A stretch of DNA of 46,892 bases from Thiobacillaceae bacterium (GCA_012274165.1 JAAPAA010000268.1:1-46892); one strand, 5' to 3'. Numbered from the stretch's first letter, positions 1 to 8,717 are shown. A program made the numbers and translations. Notes: generated by a model from the sequence alone, not told the origin.

Positions 1-648
1 AGCACGTCCACGCTCGTCCACATTCCGGCCGGCAGCGCGACGATTGAAGGCATGCTGGAGATTCCCGAGCGTGCAACGGGCTTGGTGCTGTTTGCCCACG
101 GCAGTGGCTCGTCGCGCCATTCGCCGCGCAACAATTATGTTGCCGGCGTGCTGCGGCAGGCCGGCGTCGGCACCTTGCTGATGGATTTGCTGACGCCGGA
201 AGAAGACCGCGATTACGCCCAGCGCTTCGATATCGGATTGTTGACGCAGCGCCTGCTGGAGGCGGCGCGCTGGGTCGGCGCGAGCGAAGCCAGCCGCAAC
301 CTGCCGCTTGGATTTTTTGGCGCCAGCACCGGCGCCGCCGCCGCGCTTGAAGCCGCCGCTTTACTCGGCCGGGATGCGGTAGCCGTGGTGTCGCGCGGTG
401 GCCGCCCCGATCTGGCGAGCCGTGAAACGCTGGCGAGTATGAAGGCGCCGACGCTGTTGCTGGTCGGCGGCTGGGACGATGGCGTGATCGACCTCAATCA
501 GCAGGCTTACGACCAACTGCACTGCGAAAAAAAGCTGGTCATCGTTCCCGGTGCCACCCATCTGTTCGAAGAACCCGGCACACTGGAAGAAGTGGCGCGC
601 CTGGCCGCAGCGTGGTTTGCGCGTCATTTCGCGCCAGCCGCAAGCTAG
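1..648 (+). CDS. Alpha/beta hydrolase, dienelactone-hydrolase-like (5' end outside window)
   Basis: The reading frame is open from base 1, so the true start may lie upstream; the first in-window ATG is at 52. Counting from that Met, the nucleophile elbow GASTG places Ser at residue 92, an acidic pair (WDD) follows at 142-143, and GATH places His at 170. That is the Ser-Asp-His triad order of the alpha/beta hydrolase fold. An early HGSGSS segment could form the oxyanion hole. There is no signal peptide in the visible part, so it is probably cytoplasmic. Proteins of this subfamily are often encoded beside, or fused to, phosphoribosyltransferases in proteobacterial stress loci, and one lies at 2899-3531. 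The substrate is unknown. Confidence 0.85.
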   Translation, partial: STSTLVHIPAGSATIEGMLEIPERATGLVLFAHGSGSSRHSPRNNYVAGVLRQAGVGTLLMDLLTPEEDRDYAQRFDIGLLTQRLLEAARWVGASEASRNLPLGFFGASTGAAAALEAAALLGRDAVAVVSRGGRPDLASRETLASMKAPTLLLVGGWDDGVIDLNQQAYDQLHCEKKLVIVPGATHLFEEPGTLEEVARLAAAWFARHFAPAAS

Positions 649-699
649 CTACACCGGCGGCGATCCATCATTCGCGAAGGAAACGTCTGGTGCGCCGGT

Positions 700-1098
700 T
701 TACATGCGCGGGTGGCCTGGCTGCGCGTATTCCCTTTCATGTTTTTCCTGGCACACAATGCAGCGCTTGGCAGTCGGGTAGGCTTGCAGACGGGCGAAGT
801 TGATCTCGTCTCCGCAGCCGATGCACACGCCGTACGATTCATCCTTGACGCGCCGAAAAGCGGCCTCGATATCCCGCAACGCGTGAACATGGCGATCCAC
901 AACGGCCAGGTTGAAGTCCGCCAAGGTGCTGGCCATGGATTCATCGCCACTGTCGCCGGGCTCGCGGTTGAGCAGGTCGATGCGATGCTGTTCGCCCGAG
1001 TTTTCCAGTTCTTCGCGTACCTCGATCAAAAGCGCCTGGTAATCCTGTTTCAACAGCATGACGAGTTGATCGAGTTGGGAGGGGGTGAGCGTAGTCAT
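700..1098 (-). CDS. TraR/DksA-type C4 zinc-finger protein
   Basis: A 132-residue protein with a helical N-terminal half and a C-terminal four-Cys zinc finger (Cys92, 95, 113, 116; spacing C-x2-C-x17-C-x2-C) in the order of the DksA/TraR family. Family members bind the secondary channel of RNA polymerase and modulate transcription with ppGpp. Length and finger match the short DksA-like proteins rather than housekeeping DksA (about 150 residues with a longer coiled coil). The start at 1098 is preceded by CTGGAG. It converges with the hydrolase at 1-648. The neighbouring stress-type genes suggest a role in stress or low-oxygen transcription control, but that is inference. Confidence 0.85.
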   Translation of the reverse strand: MTTLTPSQLDQLVMLLKQDYQALLIEVREELENSGEQHRIDLLNREPGDSGDESMASTLADFNLAVVDRHVHALRDIEAAFRRVKDESYGVCIGCGDEINFARLQAYPTAKRCIVCQEKHEREYAQPGHPRM

Positions 1099-1211
1099 TC
1101 AGTCTCCAGTTCAGGCGCGATAGCCAAATATCAGCATACTTTCTACATCGGGATGGGCGATGCGCATTTCAATGACGGCTGCATGTCCGAACGCCTGTTC
1201 CCGATCGCTTG

Positions 1212-1706
1212 CTATCGCTCCCACACCACGCGCAGCAGGTTTTCCTGCGCGTTGTAATGAAATTCGAGCGCGCCCTGGTAGGCATGATGCAGCGCTTCGC
1301 CGATGCCGCGCGCGAGATGGATATCGGTCGTGGTGATCTGGGTGGTGTCCGCCTGCTCCTCGATTTTCATGATCCGCTTCAGCGGGTGCTCCGCCTTGGC
1401 GTGCGCTTCCTCGTTCTTCACCAGCCGCAGCAATTCCTCGCGGTGATCCTTGAAGAACGGGCCGCCCACCGTCACATAGCCAGCCGGGAATGCGTCATGA
1501 ATGCGGTGACAGGCGGGACAGGTTTTTTCGTGGGCCTGCGCCGGCCTCGATAGCCATTGCCAGCGACCCTCGTGGAACACGGCGCCACACTGGGGACACA
1601 CCGTGGATTCTGGCAGTTTGTGCTTGATCTGGTAGGTGTCGTGCCGCGCCTCCTGAATCAGGCGGTCGCGCCGGACCGGGTGGAAACCCGTGAACTGGGA
1701 TTTCAT
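1212..1706 (-). CDS. BCAM0308-like zinc-ribbon protein, copy 1
   Basis: A 164-residue protein with two Cys pairs (VCPQC, Cys37/40; CPAC, Cys63/66) that probably bind one zinc, then a helical middle and a C-terminal ITTTDIHLARGIGEALHHAY segment. It matches the family named after Burkholderia cenocepacia BCAM0308, which I recall as part of that species' low-oxygen-activated locus; the function is unknown. A close paralog of identical length is encoded at 13124-13618, and most positions are the same in both, including both Cys pairs and the C-terminus. It has no signal peptide or membrane segment. It is likely transcribed separately from the exported protein gene just upstream (1728-2069). Confidence 0.8.
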   Translation of the reverse strand: MKSQFTGFHPVRRDRLIQEARHDTYQIKHKLPESTVCPQCGAVFHEGRWQWLSRPAQAHEKTCPACHRIHDAFPAGYVTVGGPFFKDHREELLRLVKNEEAHAKAEHPLKRIMKIEEQADTTQITTTDIHLARGIGEALHHAYQGALEFHYNAQENLLRVVWER

Positions 1707-1727
1707 TTTGCACCTCCTGCTTGAGTG

Positions 1728-2069
1728 TCAGTATCCGCCCGGCCCTTTGCCGCCAGGTCCCATTCCACCCCCTGGGCCCATGCCGCCGCCCATGGGAGGA
1801 GGTGTATCGGGTAGCGTCATGCCGCGCACTTTTGCCCGTTCCTGCATTTGCGTGTGGTGCTCTGCACGGATGCGTTCGCGTTCTTCAGTCGTTTTCGCAG
1901 CGTGCATTTTCGTCTGGTATTCAGCGCGTTCCTGCGGTGTCATGAGCTGGCTGCCATAAATCTGTTCTTGCGCCTGGGGTTGGGTTTTTACCGGATCTGC
2001 AGCCAATGCAAGGCCGCTTGAGATCGTCAGGGCGCCAAAAACCATGGGAAATAGGAAAGTTTTTTTCAT
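1728..2069 (-). CDS. Small exported protein with Gly/Met/Pro-rich tail
   Basis: 113 residues starting MKKTFLFPMV, with a clear Sec signal peptide (cleavage probably after LALA-A). The mature part is charged and Gln-rich, with a helical stretch containing MTPQERAEYQ, followed by a low-complexity tail of repeated GGGMGPGG units ending GPGGY. The start at 2069 was chosen over longer in-frame options because AAGGAG lies 8 bases upstream and the signal peptide begins there. I do not recognise a named function. The middle resembles small periplasmic proteins that carry repeated EERERIRAEHH-like helices. It lies just downstream of the Hsp20 remnant in the same orientation. Confidence 0.7.
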   Translation of the reverse strand: MKKTFLFPMVFGALTISSGLALAADPVKTQPQAQEQIYGSQLMTPQERAEYQTKMHAAKTTEERERIRAEHHTQMQERAKVRGMTLPDTPPPMGGGMGPGGGMGPGGKGPGGY

Positions 2070-2182
2070 GTGGTTGCTCCTTATGGGCTCACTGATGGGT
2101 TGGCATGATGTGTCGCCCGCCACTGTCATGCCATGCCATGCCGCCTGATGGACCGCTGGACCATAAGACGGCATCACACGCC

Positions 2183-2280
2183 TTACTGAATTTTCACTTC
2201 GGTTACCAGCCCAGGTTCGACGTATAGCGGTCGAACAGGTCTTCGATTTCACGGATGGGTTCCCATTTGACGAGGGCCAT
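2183..2280 (-). pseudogene. Internally deleted Hsp20 (alpha-crystallin) gene remnant
   Basis: A strong ribosome site (AAGGAG, 6 bases from ATG at 2280) opens a 25-codon frame, MALVKWEPIREIEDLFDRYT then SNLGW and TAA. The first 24 or so residues are the typical N-terminus of betaproteobacterial small heat-shock proteins. Immediately after, in another frame, the bases encode TEVKIQ and TAA (stop at 2183-2185), which is the typical C-terminal end of the same family. The whole alpha-crystallin domain (about 100-115 codons) is missing between them. The simplest reading is one internal deletion that also changed frame. Confidence 0.75.
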
Positions 2281-2313
2281 GAATTTCTCCTTGAGCGATT
2301 TAAACAGTGATGG

Positions 2314-2727
2314 TCAGAACGCCTGCAACAAAGGCTGACTGTTGGCTAAAAAATCCAGTTTCACATTTTCAAGTTTTCGTGCGATGAGACGCAGCCCACC
2401 GTTCTGGCTGTTCAGGTAGTTGAAAAACAACTCGCTGGCGAAACGCTTGCCGTTACGCTTGATGGACAGGAAGGGGATCGCGCAGTGGCTGAGATATTTC
2501 AGCCGCGGGTTGACTTCGCTGCTGCGCACCAAAGGGACACTTGCCAGATTGGGGAACAGCAGCGAGATGTGGTGTCCCAGCAACTCTTCCTGTGGGTAGC
2601 CGAACAGGGATTCGCAGACCGAATTGCATTCATGGATCAGTCCGTCCTCACTCAGGGCAATCGATATCGGCTCATCCTGGGTAGCTGGTTTTGTAGGGAT
2701 AACGGTGGAGTAGACATGTTTATTCAT
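2314..2727 (-). CDS. Single-PAS-domain protein
   Basis: A 137-residue protein starting MNKHVYSTVI; the Met at 2727 is chosen because AGGA precedes it and upstream residues are not family-like. Residues about 20-130 form a PAS domain: a start like 'ALSEDGLIHECNSVCESLFG' followed by YPQEELLGHHISLLFP, then KRNGKRFASELFFNYL. PAS domains sense small ligands, redox state or light. No output domain is attached, so this is a stand-alone sensor or adaptor. It lies between the Hsp20 remnant and the phosphoribosyltransferase and shares their strand. Ligand and partner are unknown. Confidence 0.75.
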   Translation of the reverse strand: MNKHVYSTVIPTKPATQDEPISIALSEDGLIHECNSVCESLFGYPQEELLGHHISLLFPNLASVPLVRSSEVNPRLKYLSHCAIPFLSIKRNGKRFASELFFNYLNSQNGGLRLIARKLENVKLDFLANSQPLLQAF

Positions 2728-2898
2728 ATCCTGATTCCTTGCGAAATAAAGTTGAATAACTAGGCGGAAAAACTGCCCGCCCAACTGCTTGCCTTGCGCA
2801 ATGCCAAGACATCTAAAGCTAGTACAAACCAGGCATGTATCAATACCAATCAGCATCATGCCCAAGGCAGCGCTCGACCAGGGCCTGAGGCCGTGGCG

Positions 2899-3531
2899 TC
2901 AAGCGCCGGCCTGCCTGAGGATGGCTTCGACTTCGGTATCGTCCACTTGGGGAAAATCCGCATAGAACTGACCCACCGCGCGGAAGTATTCCGGCGCATG
3001 CAGGCGCACCACCTCGTCGGCATACGGCCGGATTTTCTCCAGCGTGTCGGGCGGCGCCACCGGCACCGCGCAGATCAGCCGCGCCGGCCTTTGCGCGCGC
3101 AACGCATGCAGTGCGGAAATCATCGTCGCCCCGGTTGCCAGCCCGTCGTCCACCACGATCACGATGCGCCCGGCTGGATCGATCGGCGGGCGCAGCGGTG
3201 TGTATTGCGCCCGGCGCTGGCGGATCGTCGCCAGCTGCGCCTGCTTTTCCTGCTCCAGATAGGCGGGCGTGCCACCGGCCGATTCGGCGTAGTCGGCAAC
3301 ATACGTCCAGCCCGATTCGTCGATCGAGCCAATGGCGAACTCCGGATTGAACGGTGCGCGCAGCTTGCGCACCAGCACCACGTCTAGCTCTCCATCCAGC
3401 GCCCGCGCCAGTTGCTGCCCCATCGCCACCGCGCCGCGCGGAATGGCCAGAATCAGCGGATGCCGGTCCTTGTAGGCAGCCAGGGCATCGGCCAGCAATT
3501 CCGCGGCTTGATGGCGATTGGTGAAAACCAT
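2899..3531 (-). CDS. Phosphoribosyltransferase-family protein
   Basis: 210 residues of type I phosphoribosyltransferase fold. The PRPP-binding loop VVDDGLATGAT is at residues 126-136, and an early LILAIPRGAVAMG segment matches the family's pyrophosphate loop region. Length and the insert after AIGSIDESG match the COG1926 group, often found with alpha/beta hydrolases, Usp and Hsp20 genes in stress regions rather than in nucleotide salvage. The true substrate is not known. CAGGAG precedes the start at 3531, and a perfect 14-bp inverted repeat (3549-3579) stands 17 bases upstream of the ATG, suggesting operator or 5'-leader control. Confidence 0.85.
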   Translation of the reverse strand: MVFTNRHQAAELLADALAAYKDRHPLILAIPRGAVAMGQQLARALDGELDVVLVRKLRAPFNPEFAIGSIDESGWTYVADYAESAGGTPAYLEQEKQAQLATIRQRRAQYTPLRPPIDPAGRIVIVVDDGLATGATMISALHALRAQRPARLICAVPVAPPDTLEKIRPYADEVVRLHAPEYFRAVGQFYADFPQVDDTEVEAILRQAGA

Positions 3532-3548
3532 GTTGAACTCCTGAGATA

Positions 3549-3579
3549 GGTGCGCTTTTATCCTAGATAAAAGCGCACC
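3549..3579. promoter_or_regulatory. Perfect 14-bp inverted repeat upstream of the phosphoribosyltransferase gene
   Basis: The arms GGTGCGCTTTTATC (3549-3562) and GATAAAAGCGCACC (3566-3579) are exact reverse complements separated by three bases. The element lies just upstream of the ribosome site of the gene starting at 3531. It is either a repressor operator or a very stable mRNA hairpin in the leader. The AT stretch lies inside the arms, not after them, so a standard intrinsic terminator is less likely. Confidence 0.6.
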
Positions 3580-3731
3580 GTTTGCGAACGCAGGGCTGGC
3601 GCGAACAGGTGGGGTCGAAAAAATCCGGGTTGTGCCCTCTGTCTTTCTGAAATTGGCCGTCCTGTCGTGCCAACCTGTTTTTCAGATTCGACTATCTTGA
3701 ATAACTGGTTTGTTAGGAAAAGGAGTACGGC

Positions 3732-3788
3732 ATGGCAGTGGGCGAACTGTGCAACCGTGAAGTGGTGATCGCGGAGAAGGCGCACTAG
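3732..3788 (+). pseudogene. CBS-domain gene remnant (18 codons)
   Basis: AAAAGGAG stands 6 bases before an ATG that opens MAVGELCNREVVIAEKAH and a TAG stop. The first 16 residues match the usual N-terminus of small two-CBS-domain proteins (pattern M-x-V-G-E-L-C-N-R-x-V-V). Nothing resembling the remaining 110-130 residues follows before the convergent gene ending at 3850. It appears to be a start region left after a deletion. Confidence 0.5.
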
Positions 3789-3849
3789 TGCCTGATCTGC
3801 GCGCCACCTTCCACCGACGCCACGATAACTTCGGCGTCAGCGGTAGCGC

Positions 3850-6800
3850 TCAGGCGGTATTCTGTCCTTGGATGAATGCCTGCGCCGCTTCTGCCGGCAG
3901 GGGCTTGCTGAACAAATATCCCTGCATGAAATCGCATTGGTGTGAGGTCAGCAAAAGACGCTGTGCCTCGGTTTCCACGCCTTCAGCAATCACCGCCAAT
4001 CCCAGATTGTGGGCCAAGGCGATGGTGGCGGTGCAGATCGCGACATCATTGCTGTCGCTCTCGATGTCGCGGACGAAGGATTGGTCGAGCTTCAAGGTAT
4101 GGATCGGCAGCAGCTTGAGATAGCTGAGCGAAGAGTAACCCGTACCAAAATCGTCGATGGACAGGCGCACGCCCAGTCCGCGCAGGGCCTTGAGCTTGCT
4201 GATGCTGGCATCGGGATCGTGCATGGCCACCGATTCGGTGATTTCCAGCTCGAGGTCGGCGCCCGCCAGCCCGTGTTTTTTCAGCGTTTCTGCAACCTGC
4301 GCCAGCAAGACGGGGGAATGCAGTTGGTGTGCTGACAGGTTCACTGCCATGGTTATGCCCATGAGCCCATCGTCCCGCCATGCACGGAGCTGGCGGCAGG
4401 CTTCATCCAGCACCCACTCGCCCAGCGGCAGGATCAGGCCGGTTTCCTCGGCAACCGGAATGAAGTCTGCCGGCGACACCAGGCCATTGTGCGGATGTCG
4501 CCAGCGCACCAGCGCCTCGACCCCTACGATGCGGCCATCCCGGCTGTCCAGTTGCGGCTGGTAATGCAACTCGAACTGCTTTTTTTCTACCGCAATCCGC
4601 AAATCCTGGTCCAGCATCAGGCGTTTTACCGCAGCCTGATTCATCTCGGCCGTGAAGAACTGGATATTGTTGCGGCCGTTTGATTTGGCGTGATACATGG
4701 CGGTGTCGGCGTTTTTCATCAGCGTCTCGCCATCGGCGCCATCGTTCGGATAAAAGGCAAGGCCGATGCTTGCTGTCGAATGCAATTCGTTGTCGCCAAG
4801 GCGGTAACGCTGGCCCAGCACCTGCAGCACCTTGTCCGCCAAGCGGGCGGCGGCCGTGGCGTCTTCCACTTCGGTCAGCACCACCACAAACTCGTCGCCG
4901 CCGAGACGGGCCACGATATCGCTGTCGCGCACACTGTCGCGCAGACGGTGCGCCACTTCCACCAACAACTTGTCGCCCACCGGGTGGCCCAGGGTGTCGT
5001 TGATGGTTTTGAAACGGTCCAGATCCAGGAATACCACCGCCAATGCACGGTGCTCCCGATGCGCCATGGCCAGCGCCTGATCCAGCTGGTTTTTGAGGCT
5101 GAAGCGATTGAGCAGGCCGGTCAGGGCATCGTGATAGGCCAACTGGCTAATTTTTGCCTCGGCCAGCTTGCGTTCGGTGATATCGGTAAAACTGGCGATG
5201 TAATGGCTGATATTGCCTTCCACATCGTGCACCACTGACAGGGACATCCATTTCGGATAGAGCGTGCCGTCCTTGCGTCGATCCATGATCTCGCCCTGCC
5301 AGTAACCTGCCTCATTCAAGGCGGTCCACATGGCCGAATAGGTTTCGGCAGTCGTCTGTCCGGAAGCAAGGATATTGGGATTTTCACCCTGAATCTCGTC
5401 GATGGTGTAACCCGTCAGACGGGTGAAAGCGGGGTTCACGGCCAGGATGCGCTTGTCGCTGTCGGTGATCAGGATGGCTTCGCCGCTGTGCTCGAACATG
5501 TTGGCGTAGAGCCGGAGCGCTTCTTCCGCCAGTTTGAGTTTGGTGATGTCCTGCACCGTTCCAGTGGAGCGGATGGCTTTTCCCTGCTCGTCGTAATGGG
5601 TCTCACAGCGTTCGTTCACCCACTTGATGCGGCCGCCCGGCATGCGCAGCCGGTGGGCGATTTCGTAGGGTGAACGGGTTGCCAGCGAGTCCGTGTAGGC
5701 CTGGTCGACCCGCGCGCGGTCTTCCGGATGGATTGCGTTCAGGAAAGCCTCGTAGGAAGCGCCGAACGCCGCCTTGTCGATTTCGAACAAGCGGAATATC
5801 TCGTCTGACCAGATCAACTTGCCGCTGACCAGATCGAGCTCCCAACTGCCGAGCTGGGCGATGCGCTGTGCCTCGTTGAGGCGTTGCTCGCTCTCCCTGA
5901 GCACTGCGTCGGCGATCATTTTTTCCGTCACGTCGGTGCCGATTCCGACCATGAACTCCATCTCGCCAGCCTCGTCGAGCAGCGCCGAGTTCGACCATTC
6001 GATCAAGCGTCTGGTGCCGTCGCGGGCGACCCAGTGGTTGGTGTGGGAAGCCTGCAGGGCTTGTGGATTGCGGGCGAGGGCAGTGAACGCCTCTTGTTGA
6101 ACGCTTTCCCGTTCTTCCGGCGCCAGCAGGAAATCCCAGACAAAACGCCCTTCGACTTCTGCAAACGAATATTGCGTCAGCGTCTCGCAGGCACGATTAA
6201 AGCGGCGGATGCGTCCTGCGCGGTCGAGCACCACCACCAGGGCGCTGGCTTTGTCGAGAATCTCGCTCTGCAACGCGGAAAGTTCACGCAACTCGTGCGA
6301 ACGTGCTTCGACCTGGGCCTCCAGATTGTGCTGGGCATCGGCCAGGGCATCCGTCATGTGATTAAAGGCATGGGCCAGCCGGCCTAGCTCATCAATATCT
6401 TCCCCTTGCGCGTGCTGCGAGAAATCGCCCGCGGCAATGCGGTCGGCCACCCGGGTGAGATTCAGGATCGGGCGTGACAGTCCGCGTCCCAAGAAGTAGG
6501 CCATGGTGCCGGACAGCAGCAGGAACAGCGCCAGTGCGATGTAGGTGATCCGACGCAATTGGGCGGCCGGCGCCAGTGCCTCCGCGGTGTCGATCTTGAC
6601 CACCATGCCCCAGCCCAGGGCAGGCAGATAGCGCCAGGCGGCCACGCTTTCAATGCCGGCGTAGTCGCGAATGACGCCCCGGTCGTGATCGCCGGCCAGC
6701 GCCTTCTGCATCGGCAGGGCAGCCTTCTGCAGCGGCACCCGGTAACGGTAGGCGGCGTCCCGAATATGCCTGAGCGGGCCGGTGTAATAAGCGTCGTTTC

Positions 6801-7491
6801 CATCTTTCTGCGCCAGCACCGTTTCCCCGGTGCGGCCCAGGCCGGTTCGGTCGACCGTGACCGATTCCAGCTTGCTTACATCCAGTTGCAGGGCCAGCAC
6901 GCCGATCAAAACACCATTTTCCAGCACCGGCGCTGTCAGAAAGGCAGCCGGTCGATTGCCGGAAGGCGCATAAAACGCAAAGTGAGTGAGGTGGGTTTGC
7001 AGGGTCTGCAGCGTCAACGCGTATCCCTTGGCCAACTGGGTATCGCGGTAGGGGCCATGTTTCAGGTTGGTGCCCAGATCCGGCTCATGCTTGATCGAAA
7101 ACACCACGTTGCCGGCTGGGTCCATCAACAGCAAATCGTAAAACTTCTCGGCGCCATAGGACCGACTCAGGTTGTCGTATAGCTGGCGTGCGGCGGCCCG
7201 ATAGCTGGGGGAATTTAGTCCGCCTGTGCGAAAGGCCTGTTGCAGCGTGATCACCCCATCGCGGACGATATTCCGCTGACTGAGCAGTCGGGCATCCGAC
7301 AGCCTTTCAGCCATGTAGCTGTTGATTTGCTCGGCTTTTTTGTCCGCGATGGTGGCCATGTTCGTCAACACGGTTTCGCGCAACGAGGTTTCGAACGAGG
7401 CCAGATAAAAGGCGGCCAGCCCCGCCAATGGCAGCACCGCCACCAGTAGGTAGCTCAGCAGCAGGCGGGGGGCAATGGCGCGTGCGCTCAT
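3850..7491 (-). CDS. Cache-HAMP-PAS(x3)-GGDEF-EAL signalling protein
   Basis: 1213 residues from Met at 7491 (MSARAIAPRLLLSY); its ATGA overlaps the TGA of the upstream binding-protein gene. Order: membrane helix at about 8-32, a periplasmic Cache-type sensor (about 35-300), a second helix (about 310-330), HAMP, three PAS/PAC modules (roughly 400-775), GGDEF near residue 863 (RLGGDEF intact) and EAL near 988 (EALVRWRHP intact), ending GYLFSKPLPA. The intact GGDEF and EAL signatures suggest it can make and/or break down cyclic-di-GMP; which activity dominates cannot be read from sequence. Coupling to a periplasmic solute-binding protein suggests that the ligand, or the loaded binding protein, signals through the Cache region. 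Confidence 0.9.
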   Translation of the reverse strand: MSARAIAPRLLLSYLLVAVLPLAGLAAFYLASFETSLRETVLTNMATIADKKAEQINSYMAERLSDARLLSQRNIVRDGVITLQQAFRTGGLNSPSYRAAARQLYDNLSRSYGAEKFYDLLLMDPAGNVVFSIKHEPDLGTNLKHGPYRDTQLAKGYALTLQTLQTHLTHFAFYAPSGNRPAAFLTAPVLENGVLIGVLALQLDVSKLESVTVDRTGLGRTGETVLAQKDGNDAYYTGPLRHIRDAAYRYRVPLQKAALPMQKALAGDHDRGVIRDYAGIESVAAWRYLPALGWGMVVKIDTAEALAPAAQLRRITYIALALFLLLSGTMAYFLGRGLSRPILNLTRVADRIAAGDFSQHAQGEDIDELGRLAHAFNHMTDALADAQHNLEAQVEARSHELRELSALQSEILDKASALVVVLDRAGRIRRFNRACETLTQYSFAEVEGRFVWDFLLAPEERESVQQEAFTALARNPQALQASHTNHWVARDGTRRLIEWSNSALLDEAGEMEFMVGIGTDVTEKMIADAVLRESEQRLNEAQRIAQLGSWELDLVSGKLIWSDEIFRLFEIDKAAFGASYEAFLNAIHPEDRARVDQAYTDSLATRSPYEIAHRLRMPGGRIKWVNERCETHYDEQGKAIRSTGTVQDITKLKLAEEALRLYANMFEHSGEAILITDSDKRILAVNPAFTRLTGYTIDEIQGENPNILASGQTTAETYSAMWTALNEAGYWQGEIMDRRKDGTLYPKWMSLSVVHDVEGNISHYIASFTDITERKLAEAKISQLAYHDALTGLLNRFSLKNQLDQALAMAHREHRALAVVFLDLDRFKTINDTLGHPVGDKLLVEVAHRLRDSVRDSDIVARLGGDEFVVVLTEVEDATAAARLADKVLQVLGQRYRLGDNELHSTASIGLAFYPNDGADGETLMKNADTAMYHAKSNGRNNIQFFTAEMNQAAVKRLMLDQDLRIAVEKKQFELHYQPQLDSRDGRIVGVEALVRWRHPHNGLVSPADFIPVAEETGLILPLGEWVLDEACRQLRAWRDDGLMGITMAVNLSAHQLHSPVLLAQVAETLKKHGLAGADLELEITESVAMHDPDASISKLKALRGLGVRLSIDDFGTGYSSLSYLKLLPIHTLKLDQSFVRDIESDSNDVAICTATIALAHNLGLAVIAEGVETEAQRLLLTSHQCDFMQGYLFSKPLPAEAAQAFIQGQNTA

Positions 7492-8717
7492 GACTTGGTT
7501 CCGAGCCGTTCTGTTACCAGCTGCTGCCATTCGAGCTGCGAGCGATAATCGGGGAATGGAACCGGTCGCAGTGACTCTCCGGAAGACCACACCACGTCGA
7601 ACTGGCCATCCGCGCGTGCCTTGCCGATGTATGCCTGTTTCCACAGATGGCGCGTGTCACGATCAACCGCGGCTATGCCCGACGGCGCGGCCGTACTCTG
7701 CTGCAACAGGGCACGGTTGACCTGCTCCGGCGCATCTGTCCCGGCATCGCGCACGGCCTGGGCCCACAGCCGCACGCCGACATAGGCGGCCACGATCGGA
7801 TCATTGGTTACCCGGTCCGCACCGTAGCGTTGCTGGAAAGCGGCGACGAAGTGCCGGTTGGCTTCGCCCGGCAGGCTCTGGAAATAGCTCCAGACTGCGT
7901 AATGGTTGGGATGGAAGGCGGTGGGCCCGATGGCTCTCAGACCACCTTCGGCAACGCTGAAAGACATCACCGGGATGGTGCCGAGATCGGCTTCATGCAG
8001 GGCACGGAAGAAATGCGTATTGCTATCGCCGTTGACGGTGTTGAGCACGACGTCGGGCTTCAGTGCACGGATTTCCGCAATGATCGCGCCAAAGTCGGCA
8101 TCACCCAATGGGCGGTAGCGCTCGGCCAGCACGGTGCCATGGTTGGCCTGGACCACATCGCGGATGATGAGGTTGGCGGTGCGCGGGAAAATGTAATCCG
8201 AACCCAGCAGGTAGACTTTTTTCCCCAGCGTATCCAGCGCCCAGCGCGTCCCGGGAATGATCTGCTGATTGGGGGCGGAGCCGGTGTAATAAATCACCGG
8301 CGACTGTTCCAGCCCTTCGTATTGCAGCGGGTAGAACATCAGGTGCCGGTGTTTCTCCACCACCGGTTTCACCGCTTTGCGGCACGCCGACGTCCAGCAG
8401 GCAAACAGGGCGCTGACCTTGTCCGACACAATCAGCCGTTCGGCCTTGGCGGCGAATACGCCATCATCGGACTGGCCATCCGCGACCACGATTTCCACAC
8501 GCCGCCCCAGCAGTCCGCCAGTGGCATTGATTTCCTCAACCGCCAACCGCACTGCGTCGACCAGGGGACGTTCGTTCGCCGCCATGGTGCCGCTGAGCGA
8601 GTGCAGCACGCCGATCCGGATCGGTGGGGCAGGGTTGGGGCGCAATAGCAGAAAGGCACCCAGGGTTGCCGCCAGGGCCAAGGCAACGGTAACCATGATT
8701 GCGTAGCGGGAATTCAT
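7488..8717 (-). CDS. UrtA/AmiC-like periplasmic solute-binding protein
   Basis: 409 residues from Met at 8717 (MNSRYAIMVT), with an uncleaved anchor or signal peptide to about residue 25, then a Peripla_BP_5/6 type I binding fold starting IRIGVLHSLSGTMA. Segments such as MFYPLQYEGLEQSP and YTGSAPNQQ are characteristic of the urea/short-chain amide binding proteins (UrtA, AmiC). No permease or ATPase genes are adjacent; instead the stop codon overlaps the start of a Cache-GGDEF-EAL gene. This suggests a role in ligand sensing rather than uptake. Urea or a small amide is the likely ligand by homology, but specificity is not proven. Confidence 0.85.
   Translation of the reverse strand: MNSRYAIMVTVALALAATLGAFLLLRPNPAPPIRIGVLHSLSGTMAANERPLVDAVRLAVEEINATGGLLGRRVEIVVADGQSDDGVFAAKAERLIVSDKVSALFACWTSACRKAVKPVVEKHRHLMFYPLQYEGLEQSPVIYYTGSAPNQQIIPGTRWALDTLGKKVYLLGSDYIFPRTANLIIRDVVQANHGTVLAERYRPLGDADFGAIIAEIRALKPDVVLNTVNGDSNTHFFRALHEADLGTIPVMSFSVAEGGLRAIGPTAFHPNHYAVWSYFQSLPGEANRHFVAAFQQRYGADRVTNDPIVAAYVGVRLWAQAVRDAGTDAPEQVNRALLQQSTAAPSGIAAVDRDTRHLWKQAYIGKARADGQFDVVWSSGESLRPVPFPDYRSQLEWQQLVTERLGTKS

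Noticed and set aside
3558..3785. 75-residue minus-strand frame beside the phosphoribosyltransferase
   Set aside because: It covers the 14-bp inverted repeat and the CBS stub, lacks a ribosome site and resembles no family I know.
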